Part shown: positions 58,100 through 64,000 of the stretch, piece after piece | Position numbering within the stretch: the first letter of the stretch is position 1 | How the letters are laid out: each line of letters opens with the position of its first letter | Source of the DNA: Microbacterium luticocti DSM 19459 | GTDB lineage: Bacteria > Actinomycetota > Actinomycetes > Actinomycetales > Microbacteriaceae | NCBI RefSeq assembly: GCF_000422405.1 | Contig: NZ_AULS01000002.1 | Span: 392,182 to 456,181 of the forward strand | Length of the DNA: 64,000 bases | Reading direction: 5' to 3' | Notes under the pieces: model-generated | Told to the model about the DNA's origin: nothing | What the model saw: the letters and a program-made list of their open reading frames with translations, nothing else | The model's database searches: none | Made by a program: the position numbers and the translations under genes

Positions 58100-59227
58100 T
58101 TACTTCGCTCCGTTGCTGGTGTCTGCGTACGATCCGACCAGGCGCACCGCGCCGCCGTCCACACCCTTCGCGCCCGACTCGAACTCGCCGTCCGGGCGAG
58201 CGCCGTCGTGCACGACCCCGACCTGCCAGGTGTCGATGCCCACCGCGCGCAGTGCGCCCGTGGCATCCGTCGCCTTCTCGGGCGCCACCACGGCGAGAAA
58301 CCCGACGCCGAGGTTCCAGGTGCCCTCGGTCTCTTCGAGGCTCAGTCCGCCGATGTCGGCGAGCACCCGGAACACCGGCTGCGGCGACCAGGTCGCGCGG
58401 TCGAGCTCGGTCCAGGTGCCGCGAGGCAGCACGCGAGCGAGGTTGGCGGCGATGCCGCCACCGGTGACGTGGCTGAGCGCGTGCACGCCGTCGCCGAGGG
58501 CCTCGATCAGCTGCAGCAGCGGCGCGGTGTACAGCCGGGTCGGCTCGAGCAGCGCCTCGCCCCAGGTCAGGCCGAGGTCGGCGGCGTGGTCGCCGTACGC
58601 GATGCCGGCGCCGGCGACGATGTGGCGTACGAGGGAGTATCCGTTGGAGTGCAGACCGCTGGATGCCAGGGCCAGCACCACATCGCCGGGTCGCACCCGC
58701 TCGGCGCCGAGCACGCGGTCGGCCTCGACGACCCCGGTCGCCGCGCCGGCGACGTCGTAGTCGGCAGGACCGAGCAGGCCGGGATGCTCGGCGGTCTCGC
58801 CGCCGACCAGGGCCGTGCCGGTCAGCTCGCAGCCGTGGGCGATGCCGGCGACGATCGCGGCGATGCGCTCGGGAACGACCTTGCCGCAGGCGATGTAGTC
58901 GGTCATGAACAGGGGTGTGGCACCCACCACGACGATGTCGTCGACGACCATGCCGACGAGGTCTTGGCCGATGGTGTCGTGCTTGTCGATCGCCTGCGCG
59001 ATGGCGACCTTGGTGCCGACGCCGTCGGTGCTCGACGCGAGCAGCGGACGCGTGTAGCCGCGCAGGGCCGAGGCGTCGAACAGTCCGGCGAAACCGCCCA
59101 CACCGCCCTGCACCTCGGGACCGTGGGTGCGCTTGACGGCCGACTTCATCAACTCCACGGCGAGATCACCCGCGGCGGTGTCGACTCCGGCTTGTGCATA
59201 GGGGTTCGCAGAGGAGGGTGCGGCCAC
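58100..59227 (-). CDS. purM: Phosphoribosylformylglycinamidine cyclo-ligase
   Basis: From GTG 59227 the product is 375 residues. Motifs are YAQAGVDTAAGDLAVELMK, LASSTDGVGTKVAIAQAID (ATP/substrate loop), CGKVVPERIAAIVAGIA, LVGGETAEHPGLL, LALASSGLHSNGYSLVR and THVTGGG-like SHVTGGGIAANLARVLP. It closes the imidazole ring to form AIR in purine synthesis. It is the first gene of a purM-purF unit. In most actinobacteria purF comes first, so the order here is reversed. TAGGCT is six bases before the start. Confidence 0.97.
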   Translation of the reverse strand: MAAPSSANPYAQAGVDTAAGDLAVELMKSAVKRTHGPEVQGGVGGFAGLFDASALRGYTRPLLASSTDGVGTKVAIAQAIDKHDTIGQDLVGMVVDDIVVVGATPLFMTDYIACGKVVPERIAAIVAGIAHGCELTGTALVGGETAEHPGLLGPADYDVAGAATGVVEADRVLGAERVRPGDVVLALASSGLHSNGYSLVRHIVAGAGIAYGDHAADLGLTWGEALLEPTRLYTAPLLQLIEALGDGVHALSHVTGGGIAANLARVLPRGTWTELDRATWSPQPVFRVLADIGGLSLEETEGTWNLGVGFLAVVAPEKATDATGALRAVGIDTWQVGVVHDGARPDGEFESGAKGVDGGAVRLVGSYADTSNGAK

Positions 59228-59239
59228 GAGCCCAGCCTA
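59228..59239 (-). promoter_or_regulatory. Leaderless -10 (TAGGCT) of purM-purF
   Basis: TAGGCT is followed by six bases and GTG 59227 on the minus strand. Confidence 0.5.
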
Positions 59240-59487
59240 CCGGGGCGGCGCCTGGGCAGATGCCGGGATTCGGGTGGAGGCTGCGTCGCGGGGCACGTGC
59301 CGTCGACATGCTCAACTGCACTGTCGGGCCCGTGCGGCAGCATCCTGGTGCACCTGAGCCTGTCGAGGGACCGCGTGCCTCGGGATATCACGGATGGAGG
59401 ATGTCACCCGGCGACGTCGATGCAGTGCTGACGCTGCGGTGCGGGGAGATCCACCTACCCGCCGACCCATTTGCTGATCCGCACACT

Positions 59488-59545
59488 TGTATGAATACAT
59501 CCTCATTTTAGAATCTGCATGAATCGTAGATCTGTGCTATTCTGA
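59488..59545 (+). promoter_or_regulatory. AT-rich promoter region of the HNH endonuclease gene
   Basis: A sharply AT-rich stretch holds the dyad TGTATGAATACA (59488-59499) and an extended -10 TGCTATTCT (59535-59543) 18 bases before the start. The rest of the 334-base gap at 59228-59561 shows no gene. Confidence 0.5.
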
Positions 59546-59561
59546 GAGTGGATCGGAGCTC

Positions 59562-61229
59562 GTGCCCACTTATCGCACCGGTCCGGCGAGGACACCGCCG
59601 CGCGCGGGTCGTCGTCGACGTACCCACCCGGGAGTGGACGTGGAGCACGAGCAGCCGACACCGCCAGGAGTCTGGCGTGCGCTCGACGACCTGGTCACGC
59701 AGATGGTCGACACACGCCGCGAGGTCGCGGCCTTGCAGGCCCGCGAGACCCGACTGCTCGCCGACGCCGTCGACCTGGTGATCGCACGCGAGCAGGAGTA
59801 CCGCGACCAGAAGCACGGGTACTGCAGCGATCTGCCCCTACGTGAAGTCTCGAGTGAGCTCGGCGCGGCGATGCGGCTGTCCGACCGCTCCGTGCAGTCA
59901 CGGATGGGACGCGCCGCCGAACTGATCGAGAAGTTCGAAGCGACGCACGCCGCCTGGAAGAACGGCGACATCGACCAGGCCCACGCGCACGCGATCCTCG
60001 ACGCCGGCGCCATGATCGCCGACCCCGACAAGCGCGCCGACTACGAACGGCGCGTCCTCGAGGCCGCACGTGCCGAGACCCCGTACCGGCTCGCCAAGAT
60101 CGCCCGCGTGATCGCCGCGCGCGTCGACCCCGACGGCGCCGCCGAGCAGATCGCGTTCGCGCACGAACAGCGCAGTGTGCGGCTGATCGACCTGTCCGAC
60201 GATCTCGCCCGCGTCATCTTCGAGGGCCCCGCAATGCTCGCGCACGCCATCTACGACCGGCTCACGTCCATGGCACATGCGATCGGCCGGAATCCCGACA
60301 TCGCGCTGGTCGGCGACGACGAGGGCAATCGCGATGGGACCGGCGATGCCGAGGACGATCGCGATGGGACCGGCGATGCCGAGGACGATCACGATGGGAC
60401 CGGCGACGCCATGGATCGCGATGGCGCAGACGACACTGAGCCCGAAGACGCCTACGACCCCGAGGCCGCGGCAGGCCCCGCCGACGATCGCGAAGGCGCC
60501 GACGACACCGAGTCCGAAGATCCCGAGGACTCGGAGGCCGCGTCCGAGGCCGCAGCAGGCGATGCCACCACCGACCCAATGACCACCGACCGTGTGACAC
60601 TGACCACCGGACCTTCGGCCGGCACGGATGGCGACGGCGACACCCGGACGGTGGACCAGAAGCGGGCCGATATCCTGGCCGACATCCTGCTGACCGCCGT
60701 GCCCACCGCACACGGCACCGGCGATGCTCTCGACGCCATCCGCGCCACCGTGCACATCACGGTGCCGGTGCTGAGCATCCTCGGCCGCAGCAAGCAGCCC
60801 GCGCTGCTGGCCGGGCACGGCCCCATCGACATGCAGACCGCGAAACGCCTCGCCGCCGGTGCTCCCGGCTGGAACCGCGTGCTCACCGACCCGTACACCG
60901 GCGAACCCCTCCTCGTCGACCGGTATCGGCCGAGCGCCACCCTGAAACGCTTTCTCGACACCCGCGACGAGCACTGTCGCTTTCCCGGTTGCACGCAGCC
61001 ACCATGGCGAGACGATCACGACCACACCGTCGATGCGGCCCTCGGCGGACCGACCTGCAGCGACAACCTCGCGGACTTCTGTCGACGACATCACATCGTC
61101 AAGCACCATACGCCCTGGCGCGTCAAGCAACTCGGCCACGGCATCCTGCGGTGGACCAGTCCCACCGGTCGCGTCTATGTCGACACCCCGGTGCACATGG
61201 TCCAGTTCGTCCCCGACCCTCCGTTCTGA
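59562..61229 (+). CDS. HNH endonuclease with DUF222 domain
   Basis: From GTG 59562 the product is 555 residues. The DUF222 part runs to about residue 235 (LREVSSELGAAMRLSDRSVQ, KNGDIDQAHAHAILDAG). A disordered acidic insert of about 110 residues follows, with three exact-type repeats of RDGTGDAEDD. Then comes the C-terminal half of DUF222 and the nuclease motif CRFPGCTQPP, HDHTVDAALGGPTCSDNLAD and CRRHHIVKHH (HNH with Cys zinc knuckle). These multi-copy proteins are a hallmark of Microbacteriaceae and Mycobacteriales and are thought to be selfish or defence-related nucleases; the role is unproven. Confidence 0.9.
   Translation: MPTYRTGPARTPPRAGRRRRTHPGVDVEHEQPTPPGVWRALDDLVTQMVDTRREVAALQARETRLLADAVDLVIAREQEYRDQKHGYCSDLPLREVSSELGAAMRLSDRSVQSRMGRAAELIEKFEATHAAWKNGDIDQAHAHAILDAGAMIADPDKRADYERRVLEAARAETPYRLAKIARVIAARVDPDGAAEQIAFAHEQRSVRLIDLSDDLARVIFEGPAMLAHAIYDRLTSMAHAIGRNPDIALVGDDEGNRDGTGDAEDDRDGTGDAEDDHDGTGDAMDRDGADDTEPEDAYDPEAAAGPADDREGADDTESEDPEDSEAASEAAAGDATTDPMTTDRVTLTTGPSAGTDGDGDTRTVDQKRADILADILLTAVPTAHGTGDALDAIRATVHITVPVLSILGRSKQPALLAGHGPIDMQTAKRLAAGAPGWNRVLTDPYTGEPLLVDRYRPSATLKRFLDTRDEHCRFPGCTQPPWRDDHDHTVDAALGGPTCSDNLADFCRRHHIVKHHTPWRVKQLGHGILRWTSPTGRVYVDTPVHMVQFVPDPPF
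60328..60417 (+). repeat. Three 30-bp in-frame repeats inside the HNH gene
   Basis: The unit ATCGCGATGGGACCGGCGAT plus ten bases occurs at 60328, 60358 and 60388. The first two are identical and the third has a few changes. It encodes the acidic RDGTGDAEDD linker, so copy number could change without frameshift. Confidence 0.9.
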
Positions 61230-61277
61230 GCACCTCCCCCGCTGCGTTCGCCCGGGTCGCGGCCCGACACGCCGCCC

Positions 61278-61289
61278 TACAATGGCGGC
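61278..61289 (+). promoter_or_regulatory. Leaderless -10 (TACAAT) of the gene at 61290
   Basis: TACAAT is followed by six bases and ATG 61290. Confidence 0.5.
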
Positions 61290-61901
61290 ATGGCGGGCGT
61301 GGCAGGTCCCGAGTGGACCATCCGGGAGGATGCGAGTCATCCCGTGCTGCTCGCGCTCTGCCTGCGTCAGTTGGTGGGCATCCGCGCACCCTCTGAGCTG
61401 CCGCACCTGCGTGGCATCCCGCCTCGTACGGCCGACCGCTCTGATCAGGCGCAGGACGAACTCGAGCGCCAGTGGACGGCGTATTGGCAGATGACCGTCG
61501 AGCCGCAGGCGCATCCGTCGCCGGTGCCACTGGAGCTGGTCGACGGCTTCGGCACTCTGCTCGCCCTGCCCGTCGACGGGTTCGACGAGCTGCGTGCCGC
61601 GATCGCGCCGCATGCCGCCGAGGCGATGGCCCTCTCACAGACCATGCATGCACGGTATACGAAGGATGCCACGGCCAAGCCGGGCACCTCATACCGGGCG
61701 TATGCGAGCGCGATCGCCGAGCACGAGCGCCAGGTGGGCCGCCGCGCGCACTCGTTCGAACTGAACGTGCAGGTGCTGCCGCTGACCCAGCGCGGCGTCT
61801 GGTGGATCGGCACCCTCACGATAGCCGTCACCGACGGGCTGCGGCAGGACGTCGCGGCCTTCGACACGGCGATCCACCCGATCATCGCCGAGTTGGCCTG
61901 A
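61290..61901 (+). CDS. Conserved hypothetical protein
   Basis: This 203-residue protein begins MAGVAGPEWTIREDASHPVL and contains LALCLRQLVGIRAPSELPHL, RQWTAYWQMTVEPQAHPSPV and RAYASAIAEHERQVGRRAHS. It ends RGVWWIGTLTIAVTDGL, FDTAIHPIIAELA. There are no membrane segments or signal peptide. I do not recognise the family. A decayed second C-terminus of the same family lies 190-280 bases downstream, so the gene was once duplicated in tandem. Probable leaderless start. Confidence 0.7.
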   Translation: MAGVAGPEWTIREDASHPVLLALCLRQLVGIRAPSELPHLRGIPPRTADRSDQAQDELERQWTAYWQMTVEPQAHPSPVPLELVDGFGTLLALPVDGFDELRAAIAPHAAEAMALSQTMHARYTKDATAKPGTSYRAYASAIAEHERQVGRRAHSFELNVQVLPLTQRGVWWIGTLTIAVTDGLRQDVAAFDTAIHPIIAELA

Positions 61902-62040
61902 CGACCGTCACGCACCATGACGGTGCGACGACCCACCGGCCATTGCGCTCATCTGGACGAAGCCGGCTTCGGTCTCACGATGACACCAGCCGTCCATCGT
62001 CGATCCGAGACGTATTGAAAGCACGAGTCAAGGCGCAAGT

Positions 62041-62062
62041 GCGGTGGGAGTGAGCCCACCGC
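62041..62062 (+). terminator. Hairpin between the hypothetical gene and its remnant
   Basis: GCGGTGGG and CCCACCGC form a perfect 8-bp stem with a 6-base loop, 140 bases after the stop at 61901. There is no T-run, so it is only a possible terminator. Confidence 0.35.
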
Positions 62063-62084
62063 CTGTATGCATGGGATTGACCAG

Positions 62085-62177
62085 GCGGCGCACAAGGGTG
62101 TGGTGGATAAGGGTGTGGTGGGTAACTTTGCAGACACTGGGCATGAAACCCATCCGGTCATCACCGAGCTGGCGTGA
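62085..62177 (+). pseudogene. Decayed C-terminus of a second copy of the 61290 family
   Basis: One frame ending at TGA 62175-62177 reads FADTGHETHPVITELA, matching the end of the intact neighbour (FDTAIHPIIAELA). Just upstream, a shifted frame reads RVWWIRVWWVTL, matching RGVWWIGTLTI. A small duplication of AAGGGTGTGGTGG caused part of the shift. No N-terminal half remains. It lies next to an IS-damaged permease, in a decayed stretch. Confidence 0.6.
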
Positions 62178-62209
62178 CAGTCGGTTCCATGCCCCGCTTG
62201 TGCGGCGAC

Positions 62210-63675
62210 TTACCATCCGTTGCGTTCCTCTGGACGTAGTCGCCGAATCGACATCGCAGCCGCGCCACATGCCACCACGAGGAAGGAGCATGTGACCAGT
62301 CCGATGAGCCCCCACGGTACCGACAGGTGCAACGGGACCGCGCCGATAGCGATGGCGATGGTGACACCGAGTGCCGCCGCCACAGCGGCGGTGACGATAG
62401 CGAGCACCACAACGAGGCTGATCTCTCCCGCCACTGCACGCGCGAGCCATCCGCGGCCGAGGCCGACGGCCATCAGCCCGCTCACCCGCGGTCGCAGCGC
62501 TCGCGTGGTGCCCGCCGAATAAGCAACGATCACGCACGCACCCACCAACATGAGCACCCCCAGCATGAGCAGCACCTCGTCCGACACACTGTAAGTGTCG
62601 GGCACGCGGTAACCTTCCAACCACTGCGCATCGAAGCCGAGATCCTGAGGTGCGCTGTCGACCTTCTCGAGTTGCGACGCCGTGAGGCCGGTGAATGCCC
62701 ACGTTCTCCGTACCAGCGGAAGGTCTGCGTTCTCCGCCGTGCGTTGCAGCACGATCCCACTCAGCCGCCGAAAGCTGGCAGGGACATCTTGCATCACTAC
62801 CCCTGGCCAATCGACCTCGTGCCCGTCATCGGTGCTGAGTTTCAGGCTCCCGCCCGAGGCGGACGTGGTCAGAAGGGCGCCACCCGACTGCAGCGCACTG
62901 CGCTCACCTGAAGTCAGCGGGCGTGTGATGAGTCGCTCGACGTCAGAAGCCGATGGTACCGCGATCGCGAGGCCGTTCATCTGCGCGGTATCGGCAGCTA
63001 TGAACGCGAATGGCGTCGCTGCGTCGACTCCGAGGTAATCCTCGATCTGCCGCAGCAGAGCGTCATCGGGCTCTGGCGGCTCGAAGTAGGCCTGCCCGGG
63101 TGGCATCCGCTCAACAATCTGTTCATTCGATGTGGCCGAATCAGACGCATAGAGGGTGATGAGCGCGAAACCTGACGAGAGCAAGACACTGAGCGCGATC
63201 AGTGTGACGGTGGCACCTCGACCCTCGCCGCGTACCCGACGCACGGCGAGAACCCACGGCGACGGACCGTGCCTATTCGGAATCACGCGTAGCCACTGTG
63301 AGCCCGCGACGCACAGTGCAGCACTTATCAAGACGACGGCGAGGATTTTGGTATTGATGTCAGCCTCATTGGAGATCACAATCCCAGCAATGAAGAGAGC
63401 GCTCGCGATGCCCAGCACCCACCAGGACGATCGGCTGTGGCGACGCACAGAAGCCCTGGGGAGTGCGACAGCGCCGAACAAGAGCACACAGAGCGCGCTG
63501 CCAGCTGTGACGGCCGCGACCAGGGCAATCAGTCCGGGGATGTGCTGAGGCACGCCGAGCGCAGAAGAACTGACCGCGGCAATCACCGGGCGCAGCGCAT
63601 ACAGAAGGCCAACGCCGGCCAGGCCACCCACAATCGCGGCAGCGGCAAGCGCCGCGGTGATCGTGCTACTGAGCC
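62210..63675 (-). pseudogene. FtsX-like ABC permease, 5' part removed by an IS element
   Basis: The 473-residue readable part begins inside a membrane domain (IVGGLAGVGLLYALRPVIAAV) and has no credible start. The frame stays open straight into IS-like DNA at about 63675. It includes PSPWVLAVRRVRGEGRGATV, an extracytoplasmic region of about 190 residues, and three C-terminal helices with VPWGLIGLVTCSFLVVACGA and RRLRPEERNGW. Actinobacterial permeases of this type are usually 700-900 residues, so about 300 or more are missing. Base composition is less GC-rich than in the neighbours. Its role was probably as for other MacB/FtsX exporters. Confidence 0.7.
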
Positions 63676-64000
63676 CTGATCCACCGTCGTGGTTTTGGTG
63701 GGCGTGGTTTCGTGTTTCGGTGGCGTGGCTTGTTGCGGGGGCGTGCGGGGTCGGCCAGCCGGTGCTCTGGCTTTTCCACTTTGGTTTCCGGTCGCGCCCG
63801 TCGCGGGCTGGGTGGTCAGGGTATCGCGGTGCGTGGTGGCCCGGTCGCGGTCTCCCATAGCAGCGTCCAGGCTGTGGCCCAGGGCCAGTGCGCGGGCAGG
63901 TGCATCACCAGTCGCCGCGCCGTGGAGGCGAGCCTGGCGGGGGTGCTGACGATCGTGCGCAGGAGCGTGGCCATCCGTGCCCTGCCGATGCCGGCGGCAG
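63671..64000 (-). mobile_element. Right-edge partial insertion sequence, IS1380-like
   Basis: From the window edge inward the DNA carries the end of a transposase gene followed by about 140 bases of non-coding DNA that ends near GAGCCCTGATCCACCG (63671-63686), where the permease frame resumes. This probably marks the IS end. The other IS end and any target duplication are outside the window. Confidence 0.6.
63816..64000 (-). CDS. IS1380-family transposase, C-terminal fragment (5' part outside window)
   Basis: The minus frame entering from base 64000 reads AAGIGRARMATLLRTIVSTP, ARLASTARRLVMHLPAHWPW, ATAWTLLWETATG, then stops at 63816-63818. The pattern STPAR-AS-ARR..LHLP..WPW...W..L is the typical end of IS1380-type DDE transposases. 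Catalytic residues lie upstream, outside the window. Confidence 0.7.
   Translation of the reverse strand, partial: AAGIGRARMATLLRTIVSTPARLASTARRLVMHLPAHWPWATAWTLLWETATGPPRTAIP

Overview
The window is a continuous piece of a very GC-rich (by eye about 70%) actinobacterial chromosome. Several things point to Microbacteriaceae, most likely a Microbacterium-like organism: the repeated GGATGCC/GGCATCC words in coding and non-coding DNA, a DUF222-HNH endonuclease, a DUF3073 protein, three copies of a small protein of the type called DUF7882 in that family, a PadR-DUF4097 module and many leaderless starts. No rRNA, tRNA, CRISPR array, prophage or plasmid backbone was seen. Nearly all genes look like ordinary chromosomal genes. 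The only mobile DNA is a partial IS1380-like element at the right edge.

Layout. 1-7.3 kb: an FtsX-type permease running off the left edge, DNA glycosylase Tag, an acyl-CoA oxidase, a decayed acetyltransferase, a VapBC-type pair and formate-THF ligase. 7.5-11.3 kb: an OmpA-domain lipoprotein and RecQ. 11.3-14.7 kb: a toxin-antitoxin-dense accessory patch (MazEF-like, VapBC, a PIN toxin lacking its N-terminal Asp, and a frameshifted gene) mixed with VOC, DUF4287 and DUF4262 proteins. 15-17.5 kb: a Ski2-like helicase with the same composite palindrome element on each side. 18-22.6 kb: GNAT and pirin, then the ECF-transporter operon ykoEDC (probably hydroxymethylpyrimidine/thiamine precursor uptake). 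22.7-27.4 kb: two paralogous lipoproteins and a three-gene MacAB-like ABC system. 27.5-32.1 kb: acyl-CoA dehydrogenase, VanY-type carboxypeptidase and a GH18 chitinase. 32.1-32.9 kb: a gene-free stretch full of repeats. 32.9-41.2 kb: DEAD-box RNA helicase, DUF998 membrane protein, RND exporter, topoisomerase IB and small proteins. 41.4-47.5 kb: MFS exporter, a TipAS-like MerR regulator, DUF4097-PadR, a universal stress protein and DUF3073. 47.6-51 kb: a sugar ABC importer. 51-56 kb: two tight minus-strand operons (FHA-like/DUF7882/hypothetical, and SDR/lipoprotein/Nramp-like/two PRC-barrel proteins). 56.3-59.2 kb: purM-purF. 59.5-64 kb: HNH endonuclease, an unknown protein with a nearby decayed C-terminal copy, and an FtsX permease cut off by the IS.

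Three patterns cross gene boundaries. First, an approximately 85-bp nested palindrome occurs three times in the same orientation, each time followed on its right by degenerate tandem repeats. Second, eleven genes have a TANNNT hexamer exactly six bases before the start codon, so they are probably transcribed without a leader. Third, the window holds many decayed gene ends (an acetyltransferase, a permease tail, an unknown-protein tail, a PIN toxin), which indicates active gene loss in the intergenic and accessory stretches. All functions are inferred from sequence motifs and remembered family features. No database search was run.
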